Assembly (NCBI GenBank): GCA_916613615.1
Contig: OU744732.1
Coordinates: 35,872,478-35,936,477 of the forward strand
Direction: 5' to 3'
Source: Steromphala cineraria
Taxonomy: Eukaryota; Mollusca; Gastropoda; Trochida; Trochidae
Length of the DNA stretch: 64,000 nt
The position numbers and the translations under genes were made by a program. The notes beneath the pieces were generated by a model. That model saw only the letters and a list, made by a program, of their open reading frames with translations, did not search any database and was not told where the DNA came from. Positions 19,930 through 31,765 of the stretch are shown piece by piece (the first letter of the stretch is position 1; every line of letters starts with the position of its first letter).

Positions 19930-20126
19930 GGAAATTCTTTGGGTGCCCATTGCACTCAGCAGGCACAGTGCAGCGTCAGTTTAAGCGTCCTACTACTTTC
20001 ATAATTTATAATGCTAAACGTCAAGCAAAATCTCCCATCTTTTAACATCTTTAGATATGACAATTTGGGAATCGAACCCGACCTTTAGAGTGAAAAGCAG
20101 ACGCTCTACCGACTGAGCCACTTCCC
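19930..20126 (-). mobile_element. second SINE type with tRNA-like head
   Basis: On the minus strand the head carries a perfect A box TGGCTCAGTCGG (20120-20109) and a perfect B box GGTTCGATTCC (20078-20068). The D-arm and T-arm are well kept, but the anticodon stem does not pair (TCTGC against TCTAA) and the acceptor arm is poor, so it is not a working tRNA. The body after the head holds CTGCTGAGTGCAATGGGCAC. It is distinct from the SINE family at 15011 and 17284. Confidence 0.7.
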
Positions 20127-20479
20127 TGGTATAAAACTGACCTTCCCTTTTCAAGTCCAAGAAATTTGACCCAAGTCTAGCTTGACCGGATTACTCGTAG
20201 AAGCCCTTATAGTAGATATGGAATCGTTAATAAAGTGATCCTTTTCAATGGTAGGATCAAGGATGCATCAGCCACTCTATTCATGAGCTATTTCAGACAA
20301 AAATGCTTATAGATCAAATGACTTTTGAGACAGCCATCGGTCTTTGATCATTCATGCATGACTTGGTTTGTTGCCTTTCTGCCTGAATGCTTTAAGTAGG
20401 TGTCAACATAATATATTCGTAGACATCACGTCAGCAGTTACTGTGGCATCATTCTAGATGCTCATTCAGCAATGAACAA
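20127..20479. other. unique spacer
   Basis: No gene or repeat recognised. Confidence 0.4.
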
Positions 20480-20745
20480 CAAAAGGATATTAACCCTTTC
20501 CATGCTAAACTTAAAATGATTTTGTATACCTTTGCAGAAAGACACAATACATTATAAGTTGTTTGCTTCTCACAAGGGTAATACGGTCTGATGTACCATC
20601 TTTGTAGAAATGTTGCCCAAGCCGCAAGGCAAGGGCTGACATTTCTACAAAAACCGTACATCAGACCGTATTACCCAAGGGAGAAGCATACAACGTATTT
20701 ATCTTACTGTCATGTCAGAAGAAAATATATCCATTTTAGTTTGAC
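20480..20745. repeat. foldback repeat with ~60-bp arms
   Basis: The left arm 20558-20616 and right arm 20635-20694 are inverted copies (shared GGGTAATACGGTCTGATGTA and TTTGTAGAAATGT) around an 18-base centre. The match fades outward to about 20480 and 20745 (TAAAATGATTTTG against the inverse of TTTTAGTTTGAC). It looks like an old foldback or MITE. The word CCCTTTCCATGCTAAA at its left edge recurs at 21546 and 21610. Confidence 0.75.
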
Positions 20746-21299
20746 TGCCGTTAACGGATGAGCCATCACCCCATGTAGGCCTTGACCCTAAATGTAAACA
20801 AAATGGCGTCGTCCAACCCGACTGCAATGTTATAATTCGTGTTACGTAAAACTATTACCCTAAACATGCTAAAAAACTATTTGATTTTAATCCTATAGCA
20901 TGTGCAAGTAATTCAATGCAGAATCTGGTTCCAAACAAAACTTAGAATGATGAGAAAACAAATCTATAATTAATAATCACAAAAACAGCTAAACGAACGT
21001 ATGTAAACTCTGGACACCGCATGCGTTATTTGGTAATGTCATCTTAACGCTTTGCGACACCTCTTCTCGGAGAAGAGCTGTTGCTATGGCAGCGGGGTAC
21101 ATGAAATTTGTACACCGTGAGAGATGAGACTCGCGGTGTACATAAGATGAAACGAGTTGATCGTCAGCAGATCAAAAACGAGTATTTTACTGTAAGGTAA
21201 GATAATATACATGATTACCCAGGTAAATCTGCATATGTCTTTTACAAAATGAGAGAAATTTTGTATTAGCAAGAGAAAGCAAGGGTTATAAACTTATTT
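20746..21299. other. unique DNA with one hairpin
   Basis: No gene. At 21110-21141 GTACACCGTGAG pairs with CTCGCGGTGTAC around a short loop (one T/G mismatch), a strong small hairpin. Confidence 0.5.
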
Positions 21300-21304
21300 G
21301 CACA

Positions 21305-21540
21305 AGTTTCTTAAATGTCATATGACACATGTCTGAGAGTAATAATGTCTTAATGCAAATTTTATTCCATTTTACTCTCTTAGAAAAACCCTACCAAAAT
21401 GGCTACAGTGACGTCACAAACAATGTTGTTATGACATCACAGATGAGAAACTTGCGCTACAACAATCATTGCTAGGCAAAAGTGATATGTGCATATATCA
21501 CTGCTTATTTTCAACCCCATGGCAAATGAAAATGGATATG
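21305..21540 (+). repeat. dispersed repeat with CRE site, copy 1
   Basis: Shares, in order, TCATATGACACA, GAGAGTAATAAT, GTGACGTCACAAA, ATGACATCACA, GCTACAACAATC and GGCAAAAGTG with the reverse complement of 28728-29510. Moderate divergence shows an old family. It contains a perfect TGACGTCA. Confidence 0.75.
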
Positions 21541-21745
21541 AAGTCGTTCCCTGCTAAATCTAAAATGATTTTGTATACCCTTTGTCGCAATATTCTATGT
21601 AGACATGTAATCCTTTCCCTGATAAAGTCAAAGTGATTTTAGGATGCCTATGTAGAAATATACTATATGTTGATGCGAAGCAAGCCCCTACTAACTTAAT
21701 AATGATTGATGTAGAAATTTACCACATATAAATGCTAATTAACCC
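21541..21745. repeat. diverged ~67-bp tandem repeat, 3 copies
   Basis: CCCTGCTAAATCTAAAATGA, CCCTGATAAAGTCAAAGTGA and a third weaker copy near 21690, each followed by TATGTAGA-type sequence. Confidence 0.6.
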
Positions 21746-21913
21746 TTTCCTTGTGATTAAGAAAGAAAACTTTACATCTTGATTTGAGAACATCAAAAAT
21801 AAAGAAAATAAAAATAAAAAAATAAAAAAATAAAATAAATTAAAGATTTTTTTTTTAAATTTTAGATTTATTGAAAATTTTGTTTCAGAGTCTTATTGTT
21901 AGACTAAACATGA

Positions 21914-22073
21914 CACCTGCTTTGTATGTCCAAATGGTTTTCACCTGATTTCTCGTTATCCCACCTGTGAATTACTGACAGTTGTAGTCAATAAACATCC
22001 CACACATTGCACATACCTGCCAATACCTGGCCTATACCTACATACTGGTATATATATCACCTGAAATCTGAAC
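21914..22073. promoter_or_regulatory. cluster of CACCTG/TACCTG sites
   Basis: CACCTG at 21914, 21942, 21962 and 22068, and TACCTG at 22014 and 22024, all in one orientation within 160 bp. E-boxes of this type bind Snail/ZEB or bHLH proteins. Enhancer function is only inferred. Confidence 0.27.
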
Positions 22074-22149
22074 ATCAAAGCAAGCAACCTTTATGCTAAA
22101 AGTGCTTCACCCTAGCCCATCAGACAGCTCCCAGAATCATTATTTACCC

Positions 22150-22499
22150 TTAAAGGGGCAGGAGCATGTTTTTTTTATTATTTTATATTTTAAAATTTCC
22201 GTGTAAGCTAAATGTATTATTTTGATAGTGTCAAAAATCTCATTACACAAGCCAATCTTCCATAGTCAGAAAACAAAGTATGAAGATTCACCTAAACTCC
22301 ATTTGCAGCCATTTTTTTTTAACACCTTTAATTCATTTTGTGTAAGAAATAGGAACTGCATGCCTAAATTTTACATTATATATTTAAGTTATTACTGCTC
22401 CATTTAGTTTAAATGCATTGCCATTCAATTGGAACTATTATTTTCATTTTCCTGATATCACCTTATATTCCCCCTAAAAACGTGTTACTGCCCCTTTAA
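22150..22499 (+). mobile_element. TTAA-flanked MITE, copy 4
   Basis: TTAA-AGGGGCAGGAGCATG to CGTGTTACTGCCCCT-TTAA, 350 bp. The interior is slightly eroded near the left end and at the GGCGGCCAT block (TTTGCAGCCAT here). Confidence 0.9.
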
Positions 22500-22871
22500 A
22501 GAGCCTGTCAAATTGGCATATAATCCGCCATCTTGGTTTCTTAGAGGAATGACATGAAAAAAGCAATAAATTTACTAATCTCACAATATGATAACAATAA
22601 AATTTATGTATTGATAGAATATAAAAACATTTACAAAAGATTACCGTCAAAACTAATTAACAAGGTCTTTTATTTTTTAAAAGTGTCAAAGCAAGGATTT
22701 TGAGGATCAAAGGATCAATGAATGACTCTCCTTTATCAAGTTGTAAATTCTAAATCTACAAAATTTACCCTTTGAAACATGTTTTTTTTTTTTTAATTGT
22801 GTCCTAATAACAAATCTATTAACTGGAATATCTCCTGAGAATTCTTAGAAAATCATGATAGGACTGTTCTT
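22500..22871. other. AT-rich spacer between two MITEs
   Basis: No feature recognised, apart from CCGCCATCTTGG at 22528, a YY1-like word. Confidence 0.4.
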
Positions 22872-23238
22872 TTAAAGGGGCAGTAGCACGTTTTTTGATA
22901 ATTTTATATTCTTAAATTTTCACTGATAATTGTAAGTTAATGTTAAATGTATTATATTGACAGTGTCAAAAATCTCATTAAACAAGTCAATCATCCATAG
23001 TCATAGAGGACAGAGGATGAAGATTCACATGAAATCCATTGGCGGCCATTTTTGTGTGAACACCTTTAATTCATTTTGAGTAAGAAACAGGAATCGCATG
23101 GCTAAACTTTACGTTTTATATTTGAATTATTAGTGCTCCATTTAGTTTAGATACATTGTCTTTCGATTTGAACCAATAATTTTCATTTTCCTGACATCAC
23201 CTTATATTCCCCCTAAAAACGTGCTACTGCCCCTTTAA
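22872..23238 (+). mobile_element. TTAA-flanked MITE, copy 5
   Basis: TTAA-AGGGGCAGTAGCACG to CGTGCTACTGCCCCT-TTAA, 367 bp, full interior. Confidence 0.93.
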
Positions 23239-24854
23239 CATGTTCAATCAGTGACTGTCTCATCATTTCTTGAATTATTTTTTACCCTTTAATATTTTTT
23301 CAGGAATTAGGAAAATGGAAAAATTTGATTTTGACCAAAAATTGCTGAATATGCTTATCTGTTTTTGCAGGTTTATAAAAAATTTAAAAACTGTAGTTTG
23401 AGTTCAAAAATCAAATTTTAGCCCAATAATTTGAAAAAACATGCTTTTTCTAAACACATTATCATTTATCCATAATGTTTTGGTTAAAAATCACAAAGGC
23501 TGACATAAAATTTAATTCAACTTGAAAATTTAGCTCACTATGGGGTCTTTGTAATTTACTCAATCATGAGCTATTCATATCACAATTACAGAAAATATCA
23601 GAACATATAAGGAGTGATTGCATCATGTTTCCATGGAAACAAACTTAATAATTTTGATGACAATTGTTCAAAACAAGGATACCATATTTGGCATTCCTAT
23701 TTCAACATAAAATACATGTTAACGGTATTCGGAAGGCAAAGGATGTGTATTTCTGTTAAACAGCTTATTATTTTATCATTAAAAAGCATTTTTATCAAAA
23801 TGATCAATCAAAGATTACAGTATAATAGGGATCAATTTATTAGCCATAGTTTTTTTAACATGATAGGACTGTCCTTTCAAAAACATTTTCATTTCTTTTG
23901 GAAAACTAATTTAAGAAACTAATTTTGGACAGTAAAACAGTGAAAATTTATCTCGGGTATACTCCCAAAAATTTAATTTCTTCTTTGTCTTCTCATTGAC
24001 CATGTGAATCTTCAGAGTTGGTTTTAAAGGAATTCAGTGTATCTGGATGATCAAAGTTAGTTAGTTTGTGTCAAAATAACTTTAACACAAACCTGTCTGA
24101 AAACTTTACACCAAAAGGTATGTTTAAGCACAGCCATCCAAAAGTTTGCACAAGCAAAGAGGTTGTTTACAATATTAACCAGTTTGTAATTTTCATATAC
24201 TTTCCTGGAATTTTTTTTCAAAGAAACCTAAAAAATTATTTTGTGCATTTATTTCACTTACTCTAACTTAACATCTTGGCTATCTCTAAGGTTTTTTATT
24301 TGTTTTTGAGGGAAGCAAATGTCTTATTTTAATAGTTCAAGTGAATCAGTTTGTATTTTGAGTGCCTCAATTGAACAAAATAACAAAATATTTATTATAT
24401 CCTTCAAAATTTGAAATTAGAAATTAACCATTAATTGGTCTAATCATATTTGAAATTCCTTTTGAATGAACATGTGAACAGAAAATGAAAGGTATTGATT
24501 GAAATTTATTGGAGGGTGTCTATGTAGCATATAGTCTTGCATTGGTTACCTCCCTTAGATGGCAACATTGTTGTGTGATATTTGTCTGATGGTCTCAATC
24601 TTTTAATATGAAGTGGAGATCTAAAAAAGAAAACAGAATCATGAAATACTTGGTGATTGATAAACATGTACATTTAATTTCACGATTCCATTCGGAGATG
24701 CACAAAACTTTACGTATATATATGAGAATAAAAAAGAATTGGAACTGAACTGCCAGTCTGAAGCTTAGAATAGTGCCTTTGAGTGGTAATAACAGACCAC
24801 AGTGCTCTTCAAATGCTTCAATAGATGATTTGAATGATTTGGTATGCCAATAAT
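23239..24854. other. AT-rich DNA, no supported gene
   Basis: Frames of 66-102 codons (for example 23614-23922) show no domain. I see no transposon end or array. Confidence 0.4.
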
Positions 24855-25345
24855 ATGGCATATCACTGAATGAATTGGTGTATCACTGAATGAATTGGTT
24901 TGTCAATGAATGATTTTGTATGTAAATGAATGAATCAGTTTGTCAATGAATGAATTCATGAATGAATTGGTATGCCAATGAATGAATTGGTATGTCAATG
25001 AATGAATTGGTATGTAAATGAATGATTTGGTATATGAATGAATGAATTGGTATGTCAATGAATGAATTTGTATGTAAATGAATGAATCAGTTTGTCAATG
25101 AACAAATTGGTATATCAATAATGAATTGGTATATGAATGAATGAATTTGTATGTAAATGAATGAATCAGTTTGTCAATGAATGTATTGGTATGTCAATGA
25201 ATGAATTGGTATATGAATGATGAATTGGCATATCACTGAATGAATTGGTATATCAATGAATGAATCAGTTTGTCAATGAATAAATGAATTGGTATGTCAA
25301 TTAATAAATTGTTATGTCAATGAATGAATTTGTATGTCAATGAAC
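24855..25345. repeat. ~20-bp minisatellite
   Basis: About 24 variants of TGAATGAATTGGTATGTCAA, alternating with TTTGTCAATG and TATGTAAATG forms. Confidence 0.93.
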
Positions 25346-26686
25346 TATTGGTCATTTTTCAACTCACATTTTGTAATATTTGCAAGTCCTTTCACATATT
25401 ATTGCATCATCGTTTATGCAGGCCTTGTTTCTGTGTTTCCTCAATGGCTTCGATATGTGAAATACTTTTGTTAGTTATAATATCTAACTCTTGTCTTACG
25501 GGGAGCTGTGTTTAAGGACACCTAGTATCAAAAGAATTGACATCAATTCAAAACATATTTCCTCAATGTTTGTTCTTCTTTCTTTCAAACAAATGACTAA
25601 TTCAATCATAATATATTGTTTTAAAGATAACTTGATATTTTCGTTTTGAGAATCATTGATGTTGACTACATCATTCCTTAATACTTGAAAATATAATAAA
25701 CTATCTTGTTACAACATATAATCATTACCTTGTTACATCTTATGATAGATATCATAAATTTGCAAATCATGCGAAATGAAGTCACATTAAAATAGAAAGT
25801 TAGTGAGAAAATAAAATCCTAGATAAATGTATTTTAACAGAAAACAAGAATGTTTTAGATACATAAAGAAACACTATCAGTTATCTGCTCAAATATACTT
25901 ATCTTTAAATTATGACTGACATTATCCAGTAACATTAAGTCCACTATATGGGAAATATGACCCTTAGTGTATAAAACAACAGGATGAAAACAGTAACCTT
26001 GCAGACCACACATATCAGAGATAGACGACTTGTTACTTGACTCCGATAAATAAACATACATTTATATCCCCTGATAAATCTTCATCAGAGACATCAAAGA
26101 TCACCCCATGACAGCTTGTTTTATGGAATATCCACTGACTTGCTTCAAATGTTGAAAGATTTTACTTGAGAATTCATGTTAACCCTTTATCTGGGGGTAC
26201 TGAAATATTCTGTGATGGGTGTTATGTTATCAGTTGCTTGTATCAAAATTTTACTGTTGTTAACAGCTAAGGCAAAATATATAAAAAAAATTCTAGATTG
26301 ATGACGCAGAGTTTGGTTTATTTCATAATTTTAAAAATTTAATCAACGATTTTAGAAGTGATTTGAAGTTTTGACCTCAGAAAAATATTATGTGATTGAA
26401 TTATTGTAAATGTCGAATTATTAGAGAAATCATGATATAACATATTCATGTAAATTTGACATGTGAATTTGTCTCTTGCATGTATATTTGACTTTTAAGA
26501 TTTTCATTGGAAATATGTATTCATCATATAATTGCCATTTACGTAATGAATATGTCAGATAATTGGAATTTGTTTAATTAATTATGACTTTTGTATCAAA
26601 GCTTAACAATATGTGATGATTATCATGGAGTGTCTCTTTAAAGAGAATTTACACAGGCTTTCTGAAGACATTAATGTTTGATTTCG
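25346..26686. other. AT-rich DNA, no gene seen
   Basis: Unique sequence without recognisable coding or repeat structure. Confidence 0.42.
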
Positions 26687-27039
26687 TTAAAGGGGCAGTA
26701 GCAAGTTTTTTGATAATTCTATATTTTGAATTTTTCACTGATAATTGTAAGTTAATGCTAAATGTATTATTTTGATAGTGTCAAAAATCTCATTACACAA
26801 GCCAATCATCCATAGTCAGAGGACAAAGTATGAAAATTTACATAAAATCCATTGGCGGCCATTTGTGTGAACACCTTTAATTCATTTTGTGGAATCGCAT
26901 GGCTAAACTTTACATTATAGATTTGAATTATTACTGCTCCATTTATTTTGATGACATTGTCTTTCAATTGGAACCATTTATTTTCATATTCATGACATCA
27001 CCTTATATTCCCCCTAAAAACGTGCTACTGCCCCTTTAA
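26687..27039 (+). mobile_element. TTAA-flanked MITE, copy 6
   Basis: TTAA-AGGGGCAGTAGCAAG to CGTGCTACTGCCCCT-TTAA, 353 bp. A ~14-bp deletion removes part of the TTTGTGTAAGAAAAAGGAAT block. Confidence 0.92.
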
Positions 27040-27194
27040 GTCCAGTACAAAACTGTTAAGAGACTGTTTACCAGGCTAAATTTTGGTCTGCGTCTTTTGG
27101 TTGCGATTCCTGAAAGTCTGTGGCACAGCGGGGAGGGGCATATGTTTATCGGGTTACGATAAACCTTAGATTGGGGAGAAGGTGGCAGCAAAAC

Positions 27195-27565
27195 TTTGGT
27201 CACAGATAAACTTCTGCTTTTGAAGGAGATGAGCTTAGGAACGTAATTCTTAGGAAATTTGGGTTTTCACTGCTTGCCCTACTAAATAATTGTGATTTAA
27301 GGACTTGGCAAGTTTGGTCACAGATATATTTCTGCTCTTGTTGAAGACGAGCTTCAGACGTTTTACTTGAAAGATTCTTGTGTTTTTCAAACTTTGATTT
27401 AAGGAATTGAGTCGATTTGAAAAAGTTTTTTCACCGAGAAATTACTGCTTTTGAAAAGGTAAGTTTTTTAACTATTTCAAACCTTGCCTTATTGAATTGA
27501 GGTGATTTAAAGAGTTTGCTAGCTTGGTCACAGAGAAATAACTGCTTTTGGAAAAAGTGAGTTTG
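27195..27565. repeat. diverged ~116-bp tandem repeat, 4 copies
   Basis: GGTCACAGATAAACTTCTGC at 27199, GGTCACAGATATATTTCTGC at 27316, a decayed copy near 27430, and GGTCACAGAGAAATAACTGC at 27528. Each is followed by TTTTGAAG-type sequence. Confidence 0.7.
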
Positions 27566-28727
27566 AAGTTTATTTCGCGCAAGAAATTTCATACATTATT
27601 TGGTTCTTGAAAAAATTAATCTTACGTTTGTTTTTCTTTGAATATCATCAACATAATATTTGAACGATAACATATGTTTTAAAATCAAAGAATATTAGGG
27701 TTTGATGTTGGTGTTCTCCATTTGAACTACAATTCAGCCAGAAATGGTTTTGAGATTTGTGATTAAGGAATTTGCATTATTTTAGGCTATTATCTTCCTG
27801 TAGTTGCATGGTGTATTTCCTGGTAAATATCTTGAAATTTTCAATCTCATACCTAGGGAAAGTTAAGTTCCTATGTTCAAGTAAACAAACTTTAAAGAAT
27901 ATATACAGACAGACAGACAGACAGACAGAAATATTTTATTAAAGTGTCACTCGCCAGTTACAGGTTAAAACATGTATATATTCCGCACAATAGAAAAACT
28001 GACAACCAGCCACATAGGGCTTATGAGACACTATCTTTTCATAATAATATACATATGTACAACATGATAAAAATGAAAAATAAAATGTGTAATATGAATA
28101 CATATTTTTTTTACATAAAACGTTGGCGTCTCAAAAATATACATAACGTATTTCATATGTGTTTATATAAAAAAGATAAGTTGTTCACAATTCTTAAATA
28201 TATAATATAACATACATGTACACTAAATTAAAATTTATTGCTATTAAAATAATCTCTCGTTACTACTATAGGGGAACTAAAGAAGAAAAAAATGAAGAAA
28301 TAATTAATTGACGGAATTTTTTAAATTGACATTTCATGACCTCCTCCTTATTATTTGTCCTAAAAATGAAACAAAACCCAGGAGGCCCAACGAAATCCAG
28401 GTAAATTGTATCAACCACCCACGGTGCTAAGTATTTGAATTGTTTCAAGCTTTTGGTGATCTCTGAGTATTTGGTGTTTAGTTCAAAGTGTCTTGTAGGG
28501 ATTTAGGTTGAAGTTCAGTGGATTAAGGATTAAAGATAGGTAGATTATCTTTGTCACAGTCATAAGCGTACAACTTCATATAAGGTATCAACTAAGATAG
28601 AAGATTTCTTTGATATGATTTTGTCTTTGAATTATTTGATTTGATGGTTGTGATTAGCTGTACTATATGTAGTTTTAAAATAAATTTGTCAAATTGTTCG
28701 TTCCCTGGATGTTTGTAACATTCAGTG
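27566..28727. other. AT-rich DNA with a CAGA microsatellite
   Basis: (CAGA) about six times at 27905-27929. The frames at 27944-28210 and 28266-28448 show no domain, and the first begins at a non-ATG codon. No gene called. Confidence 0.45.
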
Positions 28728-29510
28728 TTTTATTACCCATAGGGTTGAAAATAGGTAGTGACATATTTTCAATATGAGCACCTGTGCACGTAACACTTTT
28801 GCTAGACTAACATTTAGTCTCCAGGGATCACCTTGGTTCAAAGTATGAAAGGGAGAAAAATCTTCCCTTGGTGTAATATAATGAGATTTTCAGAGGAAGC
28901 AATGGGATGTTTAAGAAGAAAAATAATAGTCTTGATTTTTGCAATGAGACTTTCTCCCCTCATTAGTATTGATAATGGGATATCTTGATACATCAATGGG
29001 TAAAAATCCCAAAATCCCTGTCCAAAGTGATCCCTGAGTCTCAGAAGTATTTTTTTTCAATATTGACAGCATTTTAGACTATTCATGTATAATTAAAAAA
29101 ATGGAGCCCAGAAGAAGCTTTAACTTCAGAAAACTTCCTAAAGCTGAGCAATCTAGACTTGCTATACTTTTCTAGACTGGGTTGGTCATCAGTTAATTTT
29201 GTTTGCTTTATGGTCTGGTTGACAGACTACACTTTTGCCTAACAACGATTGTTGTAGCTCGAGTTCTGGTATATTTTCGCTTGTGACATCATAAAAAAGC
29301 ATTATTTGTGACGTCACTATAGCCAGCCATGGGTATTTCTTAGAAAAATGAAATGGAATTGAATCGGTAGTAACAAAATTATTACTCTCGAAAGTGTGTC
29401 ATATGAAACTGGTGGTAATTTGTGTATAGCTCTCGCTCGGAAAATACAAAAATTCACACTCGATTCGTAAAAGTCATATGACACACTTACTCCGGTAATA
29501 ATTTCTATAT
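28728..29510 (-). repeat. dispersed repeat, copy 2, with nested insertion
   Basis: The two outer parts (28728-28802 and 29229-29510) match 21305-21540 in reverse complement, including TGACGTCA and TCATATGACACAC. Between them sits an unrelated segment (28803-29228) flanked on both sides by ACACTTTTGC (28793-28802 and 29229-29238), which looks like a 10-bp target duplication. In the right part AAGTGTGTCATATGA and TCATATGACACACTT form an inverted pair about 100 bp apart. Confidence 0.7.
28803..29228. mobile_element. nested 426-bp insertion
   Basis: Flanked by direct 10-bp repeats. It contains an internal inverted pair AGTCTCCAGGGATCACCTTGG (28815 region) and CCAAAGTGATCCCTGAGTCT (29021 region). 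The right end GGTCTGGTTGACAGACT has a relative at 55443-55460 (GGTCTGGCTGACAGACT). No coding capacity; family unknown. Confidence 0.6.
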
Positions 29511-30196
29511 TTGAAAGGGTCTTGATTTCAGGACTTTTGTAGGATTTTCAAATTTATTCATGAAAATATTTTTATTTTCCAAAAAAAGACTTGCTTTTGC
29601 TTAATTCCTCTAAAGTAAAATGAGGTAAATAATCCTTTTCAGCATTGATTACAAAAGTTACAAGAAGAAACTAAATAGTAATGAATATACTAATTCTGAT
29701 AGTGAATGTTCTGAGGTATATAAAAATGTTAAAATACAGTTATCAATCTTGAAAGAAATATTTTAAGAGGAAGATAAATCAAAATTGAAATTCCTTCAAC
29801 TTTGGGGGGTCTGATTGTGTCATAAAACATGTTGAACTGTTTACACAGAAGTTCCCCTCATGACATTTATTAACCCCCTTGATTCCATTATACCATATTT
29901 GAGCAACTGATAAGTCAAGTCCAACACAACACATAAGAATATTTCAAGAGCCATTGAGCCAATTTGAATGATAAAGTGTATCTAGTAAACATATATTCAT
30001 GGAGGTATGTTTTCTCAATAGCTCGTAGATCTTTTATTCAGTCTGGATTCTTTAGTAAGAAAGTTCATAAAAGGACTGAATATATGATATTAAAATTTAA
30101 TACTATCATAAAATTAAATTCTTTGCAATATGTAGCTACCTTGCTTTTCCAAAACATGAACCTTCCAAAAACATTAGATTGTCTGAGAAGGTTGAA
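29511..30196. other. AT-rich spacer
   Basis: A 78-codon frame at 29964-30200 runs into the next MITE and has no domain. Nothing else recognised. Confidence 0.4.
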
Positions 30197-30549
30197 TTAA
30201 AGGGGCAGTTGCAAATTTTTTGAACATTTTATGATTTCCTTTTTTCACTCACAATCATTTGTTAATGCTAAATATATTTGATAGTGTCAAAAATTTCATT
30301 ACACAACCTAGCTATCCATAATCAAAAGACAAGGTATAAAAAATCACATAAAGTCCATTTTTGTGTGAACGCCTTTAATTCATTTTGTGTAAGAAAAAGG
30401 AATGCTATGACTAAACTTTACATTATATATATTTGATATATTACTGCTTCAATTACTTTTAAATACATTGTCTTTCAATTGGAACCATTTATTTTCATTT
30501 CCTGACATCACTTTACATTCCCCCTAAAGACCTGCTACTGCCCCTTTAA
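30197..30549 (+). mobile_element. TTAA-flanked MITE, copy 7
   Basis: TTAA-AGGGGCAGTTGCAA to CCTGCTACTGCCCCT-TTAA, 353 bp. More diverged than most copies; the GGCGGCCAT block is deleted. Confidence 0.88.
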
Positions 30550-30784
30550 CACCTGGAACTTGTGACAAGACCACAAAATCTGTTACGCTAACAAATTCGT
30601 CCTTTGTTTTTTACAGAAATCTTGCTCCTTTTGTTTTCCAAACCTCCATTTAGGTAAACAATGTGATTAAATGAAAACAATATTAATGTTACCAATAGCA
30701 AGACAAAGTTTTTAAATACAAAATGCATTTCCAAAATGAACGTACCATGATCAGTTAAGCTACAAGAATCCATTTTCCTACCTC

Positions 30785-30976
30785 AAATAGATAAAAGGTG
30801 TTCACACAAAAATGGCCGACATTGGTTTATCTTGATCATTTCTTCTACTACTATGCATGTTTGGTTTGAGTACTAAAATGTTTAGCCCTCCGAAGATGAT
30901 TCATTTGACATAAAGCCGATTTATTGTAGAAAATTAAAAAAAAAAATTCCCAAAAAAAGTGTTACTGCCCCTTTAA
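30785..30976 (-). mobile_element. divergent partial MITE (sister subfamily)
   Basis: On the minus strand it starts TTAA-AGGGGCAGTAACAC (ending at 30973-30976) and reaches the GTCGGCCATTTTTGTGTGAA block near 30810. Its interior resembles the partial element at 7420-7620 more than the main family (shared GGATCA/ATGATTC region). Confidence 0.6.
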
Positions 30977-31765
30977 TAGCTGGGCTGTTATCATTTATAT
31001 CCACCCCTGCCTGTTAATATATTCCGGTGCACTCTGGGAGATATTGACTGAATGAGAAGCATGTTTTTATGCACTTACTTTAACTGTCCCCAGCATAGAC
31101 TTAAGCCGGTGTCACTCGGTGCAGTATGTCGTAAAAGCGGTGCATACGGTGCACTTATCATCCAAAAGTGAGGATTCTTTTACTACTGTCGATAGGTACA
31201 CATGTAGGATGTGTTGCAGTTATTCAGGACATATGAAATTGATACTTTTGGAATTATTTGAAAAATATAGATCTGAAAATTAACCCCTACTCTGACACAT
31301 TAAATTTTTTTTTTTCACACATATGAACTTTGTAGGATTAAACTGGAATAATTATTATTTCTCACACATCGCATAAATCTTTATGATGAAATTTGAATTT
31401 GAATTTTTTTGTTGAATGAAAATTACTCAGCATGCAAAGGGTTAAGTTTATGATATCAGGTAGGTGTGAATAACCTTTTCTGCCATCTTCATCTGTTGAA
31501 CTCATATCTAACAGGTCAAAAGCTACCTGATTACTTGGGGCGAGAGTTATCTCCCCTTGATAAGCTAAAAGGATGCTGTGTTATTAACAGCTTTTGGCAG
31601 AATATTTAAGTGTGGATGGGCTGGCATGTGATCTATCTTCATAGGAACTTTATCGTCTTAGATACTGTACAATAATATTGGGCCAATTAAAATGTTTGCA
31701 TCAATCTGACCCGTGTTGCTATTTGGCTAAAATGTAACACCTGAATTACAGATTTGTAGACTCAT
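30977..31765. other. unique spacer
   Basis: A slightly GC-richer patch at 31090-31160 repeats CGGTGCA three times (near 31119, 31139 and 31150). No gene seen. Confidence 0.4.

Noticed and set aside
20068..20126. functional tRNA gene on the minus strand
   Set aside because: A and B boxes are perfect, but the anticodon and acceptor stems do not pair; it is better read as a SINE head.
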